Assembly (NCBI GenBank): GCA_030765065.1 | Contig: CM060983.1 | Span: 49,722,067-49,786,066, forward strand | Direction: 5' to 3' | DNA from: Deroplatys truncata | Lineage: Eukaryota > Arthropoda > Insecta > Mantodea > Mantidae | Length of the DNA: 64,000 nucleotides | In this document: piece by piece, positions 32,131 to 44,589 of the stretch | Numbering within the stretch: the first letter of the stretch is position 1 | Layout: each line of letters opens with the position of its first letter | Translations under genes and position numbers: made by a program | The notes under the pieces: generated by a model | Database searches by the model: none | What the model saw: only the letters and a program-made list of their open reading frames with translations | What the model was told of the DNA's origin: nothing

Positions 32131-32500
32131 CTTTCCATAATTTTCTTTTATTTCGATTTCAGATGTTTCTAGGTTTCGTGGTGTGTGGTAGTGCCAGACA
32201 GATGGCACGGATGCTTGCAGTGCCAAGACAAGTGTATTCCCCAACACTTGCAGGGTGCTTGGTTGAATGTTCATTACCCTCTCGGGGCAGCTCCAGTACT
32301 GGGACGGGTCCTCCAGCCAGGAAATGTTATGGACTTTCGCGCGTCTCGATCTGTCGCCTGCGTGACCTGTAGCCTCCTGTAGTTCCTTCACTTCATTCCT
32401 TCCTCCTGGGGGGTAGTGGTAGCAAAAATAGATCCATGTATGTTGGACTGGGCAATGTGCCACCCTGCATTGTATACCGTATAGCATTGCTAAACAGTCG
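32131..32500. other. GC-richer stretch, possibly SINE body
   Basis: Open on the minus strand for 141 codons (32062-32487) and on the plus strand for 65-88 codons, with no recognisable product. Most simply the 3' portion of the preceding SINE-like element, or an unrelated repeat. Confidence 0.35.
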
Positions 32501-32504
32501 TTTT

Positions 32505-32640
32505 TACTTTCCCTACCACGTACCTAAGTAGACGAAGTATTGCATTCCACCCAAAAATTGATGTCGAGATTTCATCGGGAATACATGTATTGAGGTTTCC
32601 TTAAGCGCTCCGCCCCCCCAAAAAGCTTTTTAGGCAAAAA
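32505..32640 (-). repeat. HLE right-end fragment
   Basis: ACTTTCCCTACCACGTACCT, then AAGTATTGCATTCCACCC and a C-rich interruption (CCGCCCCCCC). Confidence 0.65.
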
Positions 32641-33201
32641 AGTCCATGCGAGTGTGATGGTAATAATCGGATTGGGGGCGACTGCTTTTGGCCTTGGCCA
32701 TTTTATAGTTCCCAGCCCTCCATTTGGTAACAATTAATACGCATATTAACCCCTTCGTGCCTGTTGTAGCACATTTGATACAAACGTATTATGTTAAGAT
32801 TTTATATTTTTAATAGCTTTTTAAAATTTGATACCTTCAAACTAAAATACAAGAATTTGTAGCTTTTTTATATTGTAAAATTATTAAATATATCAATATA
32901 CTTTTTAAAGAAGAAGAAGAAGAAGAAACAAAACGTATGCAGTCAAATGTAACCCCGCCTGCATCCAACCTAACCATCACACCAGTTATGTCACTTGGGC
33001 CCTCCCCGTCCGTTACCACGGGTGAACTCACGACGTGTGGCTTTTTAAATATATGGCTTAGCCATTTCGTCTCGCCTAAACGTTCACGGCTATTCGAAAC
33101 ACATCGGGTTTGCTATCTGTGAAAAGGATGTGAAAGCTGATTTTAGGACAGAGGAAAAGCGGTATATGTAGCAAAATAATTCCGATATTAGGGAATTAAT
33201 A
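32641..33201. other. Intergenic, GAA repeat
   Basis: (GAA)n at about 32908-32928. No gene seen. Confidence 0.5.
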
Positions 33202-33412
33202 CTGGGAGAGCCAAAAAACCACGAACCGGTTGCGCGGTGTTTTTCCTGTCCGCGTCCTCGGCGTTCGTTGCCGTCTGCTGCTATCATAGAAAGGCGGGGA
33301 TGAAACCATACAACATTTTTAAAACTACTTAAAGTCTTTGCTTACAAACTTTATGAAAGGAGATGCTGAAACTGGCCACAAATTTTTGGCACCTCTTTAG
33401 GAAACTATCCAT
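33202..33412 (-). mobile_element. Solo arm of the mariner fold-back family
   Basis: GGAGAGCCAAAAAACCACGA, then CGCGTCCTCGGCGTTCG and TTTATGAAAGGAGATGC match the left arm of the 5700 element, including the end of the transposase gene in reverse. The second arm is missing. Confidence 0.75.
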
Positions 33413-33489
33413 CTTGACCGATGTCGTCTAATGTTTATATTTAAGATTGCCGAAATTCATTTCAGTATCAACGAAAAGGAAGGAGTGAT

Positions 33490-33985
33490 ATGCCGTGAAG
33501 TGAAGACAAGATATTTCCAAGACAAACAAAATGTTTATCTTGAATTTTCTGGAAACAGCTTGTGAAGCCCTCTTCAATTCAAAGACATTTTTATAATGTT
33601 GTTTAACTGGTAAACCTAAGAGACAGACAAATTCGTACTACAAAAAAATGTGGGACTAATTAAAAAATGTATTTGTGCATTAGCCATTTCCAAGATGTTC
33701 GTTAGTACTTCTCTTATTCTTTTTAAAATGCTGTCGCTATAAGTTGTTTCTCATGTCGTCTTGGAAAGAGGATGAAATTTCAAGGCCAACGTACACCATC
33801 CTGCTTTTAAACATATGACTGTCATTCGGTTTCCTCTATGCCCGTTCTACCTACAACGAGATATGTAATGAAACTATTTTTGCAAAGATTTATCTGGATT
33901 AACATGAATTACATATAAGAATAACCTTTTATAAGAGTAGTTTGTAGAAGAGTGAGTAGAGAATCATGTGAATGAATTACTTAAG
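33490..33985 (-). repeat. HLE-B left two thirds
   Basis: GTTTATCTTGAATTTTCTGG to the left end GAATCATGTGAATGAATTAC. Diverged. Confidence 0.6.
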
Positions 33986-34044
33986 TTTTTTTTGACTCTA
34001 TCACTTGCATGTACTGGATGAGTAGTAAATTTGTGTCCATCTCT

Positions 34045-34305
34045 TTTTACTAGTTGAAAATTCTATTGAAATCTAGTTTGTGATGAGGGGGGAGGGCGTT
34101 CTTGTAGATCTTCGTGCTGCATCCTTGGGAGACGCTCAACTTAAAATACCTGCCAGGTTTCATATCTATCCGATTTTTTTTGTTGTTTTTGAGTTATGCT
34201 GTTCGTACATTCATACATTATTCAGGGGACTTAAAAACGTATATTTTCCAAGAAATATCAAATTTTTGTGTGGAATAAAACACTTCTAAATGATAGAGAA
34301 ACTGA
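34045..34305 (+). repeat. HLE right part, diverged
   Basis: GTAGATCTTCGTGCTGCATC, TTTTTGAGTTATGCTGTTCG and GATAGAGAAACTG. Confidence 0.55.
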
Positions 34306-34740
34306 AAAATTAAGCACCACAGTAAACTTTTTAAAAACTTCTATACCTATTTTTAAAAAGTCCCACAGTAGGATTTTGTTTAGGTTTTAAAGTTTTACGA
34401 TTATAGAACTTATACAAATTCACAATTACAAAAGAAAGCTAAATACATCTAATAAGTATATTGTTTAGATTTCTTTTAAAATGAAAATTTAACGCAATAT
34501 ATACATATATGCGCATGTGTATTTATACATATTTATTTATTTATTTATTTAAAACCTCATGTTTGATAGCGTACTAACTGTATAATTACATAATTGAATA
34601 TGATTCCACAATTTAGCTTACACCTACGTTAATTTATTCGTATGTTTGTATTTGCATATGTATAAATGTGTTTTGTTATATTTATTGTAAATAAATGAAG
34701 TATCTCTGGTACTGGAATGCGGTCCAATAAATGAAAAACA
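34306..34740. other. AT-rich, nothing recognised
   Basis: Very AT-rich DNA with a short (TTTA)n near 34530-34550. Confidence 0.5.
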
Positions 34741-34741
34741 A

Positions 34742-34838
34742 TTCTGATATGTTATATTCACATGACTTTCCCTACCCTCTATCGCTTATAAGTGAGCATG
34801 CAGATTATTCTTGCGAAAGTTTATTTTTCTTATTTTGT
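34742..34838 (+). repeat. HLE-B left-end fragment
   Basis: TTCTGATATGTTATATTCAC, then ACTTTCCCTACCCTCTATCG. Confidence 0.65.
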
Positions 34839-34883
34839 AATTGTTATGTACACAATTAAATTAATTATACTTTTTTAGAGACC

Positions 34884-35006
34884 TCAGCCTGGTCTTGGCA
34901 AGTTTTTTAATTATAAAGTCAACGGAAAAATTCAGTGCCACAGCCGGGATTTGAACACGGTTCTCCCGCTCTCCGTGAGGTTACTCTAACCATTGAGGTA
35001 TAGGGT
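34884..35006 (-). repeat. tRNA-derived SINE fragment
   Basis: In reverse, CTCAATGGTTAGAGTAACCT (A box) and CCGTGTTCAAATCCCGGCTG (B box), then ACTGAATTTTTCCGTTGAC. Confidence 0.6.
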
Positions 35007-35177
35007 AGTTAAATTATATTCGCACTCACTCGCGGCCTCTCTCTACTGCACGAGACAGCCGGGAGTCACCGGGGAAATTACACCGACAGAAGCGGACTAA
35101 AATCCTTACCTTATAATAGATGCTGGAAATGTTGACCTGCTCTCAAACAGGCAGCATATCTCGTGCAAGCTTATTCA

Positions 35178-35525
35178 TTATATACATTTTATTTGTCATG
35201 TAAATATCTTTAACGTATGGTATTATATCAAAATGGTTAACAGCGATTTTTCAGAAAATCAAGACATTCCAAAAATTTTCCATATAAAGGGTAGTTTGGG
35301 GGGTATTTTCTTGCAAACTTTTCTATCACATCTTTGAAAGGTACTAAACTTGAATTCTAAGTTTGGTATTTATGCAATATTTCATTTTTGAGTTAAACTG
35401 TTTACAGACACACACAAACTCACAGACATTTTTTCAAAAATCACTTGTTTGGGTTGACGGGACTCGATATCGAGTTTTTTGGATGGAATGCAATACCTTC
35501 GTTATTTTCAAGTACGTAACGTCAT
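35178..35525 (+). repeat. HLE-B right part
   Basis: TACATTTTATTTGTCATGTA, TTTGGGGGGTATTTTCTTGC and ACAGACACACACAAAC. The terminal palindrome has decayed to TTATTTTCAAGTACG. Confidence 0.65.
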
Positions 35526-36331
35526 AATTTTTTTAGAAAAAGGAACAAACACCATTTCTGTATGCTAATATCTATTGGGCTTAGAAGAACGTTTTAGAAT
35601 CTTCAGGTTTTACTCTGAAACAGTTATTATAAATCGAGTTATTAAAAAAAACTGTGAAATAAAATAACAAAAAGGCGCATTTTAAAGTAAAAAGCATAAA
35701 TTAATTTCGCTAAAATAAGGCTAAGGGAATAATGCCCAATTCGTGTAGGTTATGATGAAGTTGGCAATCATATTTCACAGTTGCGGAAGTAGGTTCTCAT
35801 TACACGCATGCAAGCGCCATTTCTTTTCAGCTTTATTCTAATTCCCCGCTGAAAATACTGCCGCCGCACACATGAGGCAAGGCAAAAGCCCCGCCGGGTC
35901 TCCGAACTCCGGTCGTTAATAATACACTTTACACGAGATCCAAAGTCGATATCTATCGAATCTTTGGTCGTCCGGTTGAGGTTACGAAAGTCTCAACTAC
36001 GTGGTAAGAGCGGTGATGATTATGATGATGATGCAGGCTCAGCGTACGTCTCGACTCGGAATTACGGAGTCTAAATCTGTTATTACTTTCGCGAACACAC
36101 GCTATTGCTTTGCTTGATAAGCCATGTTTAGCAGTAATTGACGGAAAAGAAGTCGAAAATTGCTTTCCAACAGTCTTAAACATATGCAAGACGTATAGGA
36201 TTTTGACACGTACTCTCAAAAAGAACAAAAACAGTTGAAGGTTGGTTACTTTGACACACAAATATGAAACAAGATGGTAAACATATGTCTGGGGTAAACG
36301 TCAGATGCTTTTAGAAAGCTTCGTGTTGTGG
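35526..36331. other. Unassigned 0.8 kb
   Basis: The minus ORF at 35953-36261 contains a His run from an ATG/ATC repeat and no domain. A GC-richer patch (CCCGCCGGGTCTCCGAACTC near 35891) might be a SINE remnant. Confidence 0.4.
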
Positions 36332-37132
36332 GGTGATACATTCACATCACTTTCTCTATACCTTTATCTTTATTAGTGGGTATACACAATATTCTTACTA
36401 AATACTACATTTTAATCCAAATAAGCCTTTGCAAAAATAGCTACATTACACATTTATTATAGATACAAAGAGAACAGCGACAGTCAAATGTTTAAGAACT
36501 GGACGCTGTATACCCGCCTTAAAATTCCATACTATTTTCCATGCAATCGCGAGAAAGAACTGAAAATCGATGAGACTTGAAAAGAATCAAGTATTGAACA
36601 ATTCGAACTTTTAATAACGGATATCTCAGACACGGCTTATGCCACAGATAAACTTATTTTAAGTGAATTTTGTTTTTTAAAGAGATCTACACTTTTTGTA
36701 TAGTACGATTTCGTCTATGGCTTAAGGTTTACCAGTTATACAAGATTATACAACATTCTTTCCGAATGAAGAGGACTTTACAGGCTATTTCCAGAAAATT
36801 TCAGGATATACATTTGAGTTGTCATGTAAATATCTTTAATATATAACATTTTAATCAAAATGGTTATCCAATTTTTTAAAATAAAATATTTCGAAAAATT
36901 CCATGTAAAGGGAGTTGGGGTGGGGGGATTTTCTTGATAATCTTGGTGTCGCATCCTTGGAAGATACTGAACTTAAAAACCAAGTTTGGTATTTATCTGA
37001 CTTTCATTTTTGAGGTACGCGTTCACAGACACAGACCTTTTTCTACAAATGTGTTTCAGGTGAAATCACACTATAGATTTGTGGGTGGAATGCAATACCT
37101 TCTCTACCTACTATGTACATGGTAAAGAAAGT
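36332..37132 (+). repeat. HLE-B copy, full length
   Basis: TGATACATTCACATCACTTT to CTATGTACATGGTAAAGAAAGT (801 bp). Followed by another left end after five bases. Confidence 0.8.
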
Positions 37133-37137
37133 AAAAA

Positions 37138-37478
37138 TCATGTGTTACATTCAAATGGCTTTCTCTGCCCTCTATCGCATATTAGTGAATATACAAAATA
37201 TTCTTATTGGAAAATTCAAACAAACAACAAGGAAAATGTCGGAAGTGGTTCACTCGACAAAAAATGTATATGATAAATTGTGTGTTTCAACGAGATCTAC
37301 ATTTTTTGTGTAGAAAAGACTTTGTTTATCTTACGGTTTACCGGTTATACAAAACGAAGTTTATTTTCCTATCTACTTCATTTTAATCGAGATAAACATT
37401 TCTGGCAATAGCTACATTACACACTTCGTTATAGACACAAAGAGAATATCGATACCCCTACTTACTATACGTAGTACA
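37138..37478 (+). repeat. HLE chimera joined head to tail
   Basis: Starts TCATGTGTTACATTCAAATG (HLE-B left end), switches near 37187 to HLE-A middle sequence, then at 37350 back to an HLE-B left segment, and ends in ACTATACGTAGTACAGAAAGT. The parts are out of canonical order. Confidence 0.65.
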
Positions 37479-38115
37479 GAAAGTAATGAATGATGGTCGT
37501 ATAAGTGTAATACATAAGAGTTTAATAATTTAGAGGTTGAAATTAGGTGTCATATAGCTTGTGTTCGTCGGGAAGAACATTAGAAATGTCAACACAGTCC
37601 TAAAGAAGTTTGCGAATTTTTCCACTCGGAGAGACACGGAGACTTTGAATGGGTGGCCCTCTGTAGGGAATGCACTCGAAAACAAAGCAAAAGAAAGATC
37701 GATCCGAAAGCAAAGATTTCCTCTGTGCAAGGTTTCGCAAGTAAACCGCACAGTTATATTGACGCTATGTGGTAACACTCTAGCTATGCGAATTGCGTCA
37801 TATAACCGTGTCTGTCTCTCACTGTAATAAGAACCGCATTCCTTTGTTGCAAAAATGGGTCTCTCTTTAACTTTTCATCGGCGATAATAGCTACGTCAAT
37901 TCCGCCATAAGAAATCTAAAATGAAGCCCCCATTGACGTGCATACAGGCAGACAGTGCTAATGATTTATCACTATAATAAAATAAGATAGTGCATTATGC
38001 AACACAAGAAGTGAAATAAAAATCCAGAACTTGAACCTTGCTTTACTTGCATTTCAAACAGCTGCTTGCAGATAAGCATAGAAAATTTAGCATAAATTCA
38101 CAACTTCAGAAAAGT
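37479..38115. other. Unassigned, no recognised gene
   Basis: Overlapping ORFs on both strands at 37530-37827 (82-88 codons) lack any recognisable product. The rest is AT-rich. Confidence 0.4.
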
Positions 38116-38117
38116 AA

Positions 38118-38822
38118 TGTCTACCGTAAAATGTCACCGGAAATACAGGTTTTAAGGTCCATTACCTACATTTATTAATGAGTATAAAAACTATTCCTAC
38201 GAAAGCTTATTTTTCTATCTATTCATTTTAATCAATACAAACTTTTGTAGGAATACCTACATTACACATTTCGTTATAAATACAAAAGGAATAGCGATAG
38301 TCAAATGTTTAAGAACTGGACGCTCTATGCTGGCCTCACTCTCTCCGTGCAGTGCAAGAAACAACTGAATGTCGACCGGACTTAAAAAGAATGACAAGAA
38401 GTATTCATCAATTCCAACGATTAATAACGCATATCTCAGAAATGGTTTATGCCACAAAAATGTTACTTGGAATAAATTGTGTGTTTTAAAGGGATCTATT
38501 TTTCGTCTATCCCTCAACGTTTGCCAGTTATACAAGATTGTACAAAATTCCTTAAGAATGAAGCGGACATCACGAGCTGTTTCCAGAAAATTCAATATAT
38601 AAATTTTATTTGTCATGCGAATATCTTGAATATATGGTATTTTAATCAAAATTGTTTCAGCTGTTTTTTGGGAAAATTAAAAAAAAATAAAAAAATGTTC
38701 GATATAAAAGGTATTTGGGGGGGAGATTTTCTTGAAAATCTTCATGTCGCATCTTTAAAAGATACTGAAATTAAATACCAAGTTTGGTATTTATCAAACT
38801 TTTCATTTTTGAGTTATGTACG
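38118..38822 (+). repeat. HLE-B copy, right end missing
   Basis: From ATGAGTATAAAAACTATTCC through CGCATATCTCAGAAATGG to TTTTTGAGTTATGTACG, where it joins an HLE in the opposite orientation. 38118-38160 is a small reversed piece. Confidence 0.65.
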
Positions 38823-39178
38823 TCACAAAAAATATAGATCTGTTTAAAACATACAATTTACTTCGAATAACTTTTTTTGGCGTAAGCCATTCCCGAGATA
38901 TCCGTTATTAATAATTCGAATTCTGTCGTCCTTTTAAGTTCTGTTGATTTTCAATTGTATCTCGGGACTGCATGGAAACAGTATGGAATTTTAAGGCCAG
39001 CGTATACCTAGCGTACAGTTCTAAAACATTTTACCATCCCCTTTGTTTCTATAACGAAATGTGTAATGCCGTAAAGGTTCATCTCGATTAAATGAAGTAG
39101 ACAGGAAAATAATCGTAACAATAGTTTGTGAACCCACTAATGTGCGATAGAGGGTAGAGAAAGTCATGCCAATATAAC
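38823..39178 (-). repeat. HLE-B left half
   Basis: AAAAAATATAGATCTGTTTA to TCATGCCAATATAACATCTG. Confidence 0.65.
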
Positions 39179-39189
39179 ATCTGCCTTTT

Positions 39190-40033
39190 AGTTTCTCTAC
39201 TACGTAAATAAGGGGATGTATTGCATTCCACCCAAAAATTAGATATCGAGATTTCACCGTAAATGCATGTTCTGAGGCCCCCTGGATCCAAAAAGAATTT
39301 TAGAAAAAGGTCCGTGTGTGTGTGTCTGTGAACAGCATAACTCAAAACAAAGAGCCGAATAAATACCAAACTTCATATGTAGGTTCAGTATCTTTCAAAA
39401 ATGCGACACGAAGATTTTCAAGAAAATACCCCCCACCCCAGACTACCCTTTACATGGAACATTTTTAGAAAATTTTTATTTTATCAAAAATGGCTCTAAC
39501 GATTTTGATTAAAATATATGTTTAAGATACTCTCATGGCAAATGAAATGTATAAGTTAAATTTTCTGAGAATGTCCCCAAACGTCGGGTTCATTATGAAT
39601 GAATTTTGCATAACTGGTAAATTGTAAGAGATAGACAAAATTTGTCTACACACAAAACGTAGATCTCGTTAAAACACACAATTTATGTCGTATAGGTACT
39701 TTTTTTTTGGTCGAGTGAACCATTTCCGAAATATTCCTTGTTATTTGTTTGAATTTTCCAATACTTATACTTTTTCTCAAATGGGAATTCATTATTAGTT
39801 TTTTTATGCCTTGAACAAGCAAAGAGAATGGAATGCTCCACATAGCAACCGGCTTTTAAAAGATTTGACCATCGCTTAAAACCTACAATATTCCCCTTAC
39901 ATCTACAAGAAAATTAGCAATAAGATAATTTATGCAAATGTTTATATCGATTAACATGAAGTAGATGGAGAATAAGCGTTTGTAAAAATAGTTTGTACAA
40001 GAGTAGAGAAAGTCATGTGAGTGTAAGACATCA
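39190..40033 (-). repeat. HLE-A copy, full length
   Basis: TTTCTCTACTACGTAAATAA to GTGAGTGTAAGACATCA (about 844 bp). Lies head to tail with the preceding HLE-B. Confidence 0.75.
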
Positions 40034-40039
40034 AATTTT

Positions 40040-40240
40040 TTAAAAATGCGATTGTCGCTTCACCCTCGTTTATCCAGATTGTGCCTACAATGAAATTGTA
40101 ATGAAACCATTTCTGTAAACGTTTATCTCGATTAACTTAGGGTAGATAGAAAAATAAGGTTTTATAAGAATAGTTTGTAGAAAAGATATAAAAATAAACG
40201 ATAGTGGGTAGAGTAAGGCATTGAATTTATGATATCAGGC
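40040..40240 (-). repeat. HLE-B left-end fragment
   Basis: TTTATCTCGATTAACTTAGG, then AAATAAACGATAGTGGGTAG. Confidence 0.6.
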
Positions 40241-41479
40241 TTGTCTTCAAGCAGGGATTACTCGCAGATAAAGGCAATCAAAGGTAGAAAATAAATTCAC
40301 AACTTCAGGAAAATAGTCGAGAGTGCAGTCAACCGCATTCGATAATGCTCAATTTTTTTGCGTTGTTTTAACTTCTGGAAAGGCAAAGAGGCAAACAATA
40401 GAAAAAGAGTTCCTAATTATGTTACTCTGTGGAATCACTGAATTGCGATCGTCGTTTTTCACGCTACATTTCCTTCATTATTAGCTACAGATTTCCACTC
40501 TGAGCACACGCTGAACAAAAAATACAAACTATTGTTTATAACCTCATGATTTGGCAGTTTATAAGATGAACAACTCCAGGATGAGTCAAAACTTTCATTT
40601 TTACAATCTCCAGATAAATTATTGCATTCTATACACAATTTCATATCGAGATATCACGTAAAATACATGTTTTGAGCTAAAAAAAGGCATATTTAAAAAA
40701 AGGTCGATATGGATTAGCATAAATCAAAAACGTAAGGCGGGGTATCAAACTTTGCGTTGGGTATCAAAATGGGTATCAAAATTTTCAAAACAAATTACCC
40801 GTACCAAAGAAGCATTTAAATGGAAAAATCTTTTTTTTTTTTTTTTTTTTTAATATTTTCACTTTTATATTTTGTTAAAATCACAATCTTTTTTAGCTAT
40901 TTGCATTGCAAATCAAATGTTTACTTTGACTTTTCTGTAAATTCCCTAAGAAGACCTCTTCATTATTAATAAACTCTATGTAACTCTAAGAAATAGATAA
41001 AAACAATATAAGAAAAATGTAGAACTTATTAAAATATGTAAATAACTTTCCTACAACATTAGTGGTTTACAAAAGGTTTCTTTTTGTTCGTTTGATTGTT
41101 CCGTACTTTAAACGATACAACTTTGAATTGTTCATGTGTTTCTCATCAACCCATGCAAAGAGTGTGTATATCAAGGCTTGCATATATTCGAATGCCAATT
41201 TTTATGATTTCGAATGCTGAATTTAATGGGAATCTTTTTCTCGTAGTTCATTTGAGTTAGATTAATGAAATTTTGCACAATCCTTCACAGTATGTAAAAG
41301 TATGGAACTATGCATTGATTTTGCGTTTCTTACGAAAATATATTCAAACATAGTTTATTACCTCAGAATAGTACGAAAAAAATCTAAAATTAAAATTTAA
41401 TTATTTACTTATTTTAAAATATTAAAGTTTTACTAAAACTACTCCACAATCCCATTGCGTAGACTTTGGAAGAATTTTA
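40241..41479. other. Mostly unassigned, with a diverged HLE
   Basis: About 40625-41180 resembles an old HLE in reverse (ATCGAGATATCACG, AAAATACATGTTTTGAGC, GCATAAATCAAAAACG). It contains a 22-base T run at 40830-40851. The remainder shows nothing recognisable. Confidence 0.45.
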
Positions 41480-41509
41480 TACTATGAAAAAGTGCATTGT
41501 TTTTTATTC

Positions 41510-42140
41510 TGAGCAAGTAATTTGTTTGAAGAGTATGAAAAATGGGGTCTAAAAATAAATTTAGATAAAACATTTTATACGGGATGTGTAACAGAGACTA
41601 AAGCTTTAATTGTTTATGATCAAAAAAGTGGGGAATTAGATTGATAAAGAAGATAAACAGTGACATAAAAAACAGAATTAACAGACGTAGAGCAACAACA
41701 GCCATGTTAAACAGCATTCTAAGGGGTAGAAAATAAGCATACAGAAACTAAATTAAAAGCTTACAAATCAACATTGAGAAGTACCGCTACATATGGGGCT
41801 GAAATTTGGAAAATCAATAAAGATTTAACATTAAAGTTATTGTCTATAGAAATGACTTTTTAAGCTCAGCAAGGCACTCAAAATTAGAAAAAGCTAGGTA
41901 CGCTGTTACTTAAGAAAATTCTGTGATAGATTATGTAAGATATAAACAACTACATGATATGCACACGTCAGGAGAATGCCAGAGGAAAACATACTTAGAA
42001 AAGTTTAGGAATGGTGTCCACCTGGGCGAAAAGGAATGGGTAGACTTAGAAATACTGGATGCAGGATATAAGGACGGGTATGAGAGAAAAAGGACTGGAG
42101 TATTTATCGAGGAATGCAATGACAAGGTTGGAACAGAATA
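41510..42140 (+). pseudogene. RTE-like reverse transcriptase relic
   Basis: Decayed C-terminal part of a non-LTR reverse transcriptase on the plus strand. Frame fragments appear in the expected order: YEKWGLKINLDKTFY (the end of the RT palm/thumb), INSDIKNRINRRRATTAMLN, KLKAYKSTLRSTATYGAEIW (the thumb-region block KLxxYKSxxRPxxxYGxExW), then DYVRYKQLH and a PPGRRKRGRP-like stretch now reading VHLGEKEWVDLE. These match the RT C-terminus common in arthropod RTE/BovB-type elements. Stops and frameshifts separate the blocks, and no endonuclease region is present. The 73-codon ORF at 41923-42141 is part of it. Confidence 0.65.
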
Positions 42141-42383
42141 GATCTGTAAACACTGTAATTCTGTATATAAATAAATTATATCCTTTCTATATAACTTATA
42201 TGATATATACGTCTATTTCTGAGGAATCTCCTTCGCCCTTGAGCACGAGATTTTTCTCATTCGGTGGTGCTAGAAATTAGTTGTATTGCTTATGTTTTAT
42301 AGAGTATTTCTCTAGCATAATAAATCATTAATAAGCTTGGAGGTCGAAGGGATCCAGGTTGTTCTAAAGATGATGTGAATCAG

Positions 42384-42384
<1 letters not shown>

Positions 42385-42446
<62 letters not shown>
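42385..42446. repeat. (ATT)n microsatellite
   Basis: About 20 uninterrupted ATT units. Confidence 0.95.
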
Positions 42447-42448
<2 letters not shown>

Positions 42449-42547
42449 GTAAACTGAATGATAGAATGATGTATTTTTATACGAAGAGTGCAGGATACCT
42501 GTGAAATAGGAAGATAAATTCCTTGGAGTGTTGCACTTCAGATTTTT

Positions 42548-43333
42548 ATTTTCTCTAGTACGTATAGTAAGTAGGGGAAGTATTGTATTCCACCCCAAAA
42601 ATTCGATACCGAGGTTTCACTGGAAATACATGTTTTGAGACCCACCTGAATCCAAAAAAAAGCATTTTTTGGAAACATGTCCGTGTGTGTGTGTGAACAG
42701 TATAACTCAGAAACGAACAGTCGGATAAACACCAAACTTGGTATTTAGGTTCAGTATGTTCCAGACTACCCTTTACATGGAACATTTTTCAAAAAATTTA
42801 ATTTTCTCAAAAATGACTAACGATTTTCATTAAAATATCATAAGTTTAAGATATTTTCATGACAAATGAAATGTATATCTTGAATTTTCTGGGAAGGTCT
42901 CCAAAAGTATTCTTCATTGTGAACGACTTTTGCATAATTGGTGAACCATAAGGGATAGACAAAATTTTATTGCACAAAAAATGTAGATCGCGTTAAAATA
43001 CACAATTTATGTCATATACATTTTTTTGTTGAGTGAACCATTTTCGAGATATTGCTTGTTATTCCCTTAAATTTTCCAATACTTATACTTTTTCTCAAGT
43101 TCGTTATTAATTTTTTTTTGGTCCTGGTAATGCAAAGAGAATGGAATACTCCACATAGCAACCACCTCTTAAAATACTTGACTATCGCTTAAAGCCAAGC
43201 AATTCCCCTTGCATCTACAAGAAAATTAGCAATAAGATTAACATCTCGATTAACATGAAGCATATGGAGAATAAGCGTTTGTAAAAAGAGTTTATACAAG
43301 AGTAGAGAAAGTCATGCGAGTGTAACACATCAG
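42548..43333 (-). repeat. HLE-A copy, nearly full length
   Basis: TTTTCTCTAGTACGTATAGT to GAGTGTAACACATCAG (786 bp). About 45 bp near CCAGAGATGCGACACG are deleted. Confidence 0.75.
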
Positions 43334-43944
43334 CTTTTTCTGTTAGTATTCGAATTCCGATCGTCATTTGTCATTTGTTTTACTGTTGACAGATGGAGCA
43401 ACCTTCACACTATTATAACAGCTATAATATTTCGAAGCTATAAAACGTAATTTTGGCAATTTTCTGGAAAAGGTCTCCTAGAAACGAAAGCTATATATCC
43501 AAACTCAGTTATTAGCCGTTAACGAGGCAATTGTTTTATCGTCCCTTTATTACGAAGAGTGTTATCAAATTTCACGGTTTGAGTCGTTTAATTTGGTGTT
43601 AATTTAAATGTAGACGCAAAAGGGTATGTAAATTGGGTGGGTGTCGCTAACAAAGAACTATAAAGAAAGCCCTTTCCGCCTACAGGTTTAAAACGCATTA
43701 TGACGCACTACGCACATTGTGCAAATATTAAACAGAGCCACCAGCTTTCAAACGTTAACACACTACTTCTCTCCTACGGCTAGGAGAGATTTTAACATCT
43801 GCGACAAAAACGATTCCACCAGCAACAATCGAGGTCTTAACAGTTGAAAGATAAAACAGCAATTTTATATAGCTACAAAGATACTTTGAAAGCTAATAAA
43901 ATCCATGACTGGTAAAAGAAATTATTGCCAACTGTAAAGGAAAA
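43334..43944. other. Nothing recognised
   Basis: About 600 bp with no supported gene or repeat; the short palindrome CTCCTACGGCTAGGAG lies near 43772. Confidence 0.45.
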
Positions 43945-44585
43945 ATCCGACGGGATACATTCACATGACTTTGTCTACCCTGCATCGTTTATTAGTGAGA
44001 GTACAAACTATTCTTATATAAAGGAATTAATTGTTGTTCCACACAAGCCTGAGCAAGCTTGGAAACGTAGAATTAGACCTCTTAAGAACTTGAGGCTGTA
44101 TGCTGGCTTTAAAATGCTATACCGTTTCCATGCAATTGTGAGAAACAACTTGAAAGGACTTTAAAGAATGACTAAGAAATGAAAAATTCGAGGGAATAAT
44201 AATGGATATCTCAGAAATGGCTAATGCCACAAAAGAAAAAAGTTATTTGAAATAAATAGTATGAAATGAACATTTTTTGTGTATTACGTTTTCGTCTATC
44301 GCTTCACGTTTGCTAGTTATACAGGAGTATACAAAATTTCTTCCTAATGAAAAGGACTTCAAAGACCATTCCCAGTAAATTCAAAATGATACATTTTATT
44401 TGCCAGGTAAATATCTTTAAAATACGGTATTTTAATAAAACCTGTTAGCCATTTAGAGGAAATAAAAACTTTCTAAAAGTATACCGTGTAAAGGGTAGTT
44501 GGGTGGGGTACTTTCTGGAAAATCTTTGTATCGCATCCATGAAAGATACTGAAATTAAATACCAAGTTTTGTGTTTTGTACTTAA
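43945..44585 (+). repeat. HLE-B, right end missing
   Basis: TTCACATGACTTTGTCTACC to TTAAATACCAAGTTTTGTG. Confidence 0.7.
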
Positions 44586-44589
44586 ATAT

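Noticed and set aside
32062-32487. Minus-strand ORF of 141 codons, the second longest outside transposase
   Set aside because: Overlaps a SINE-2 copy, is open mainly because of local GC content, and shows no recognisable domain.
37561-37827. Plus-strand 88-codon ORF (MFVGKNIRNVNTVLKKFANF...)
   Set aside because: An equally long frame runs antisense (37530-37778); no domain, signal or splice context favours either.
42380-42598. ORF ending in a poly-Asn run
   Set aside because: Translation of the (ATT)n tract joined to an HLE end.
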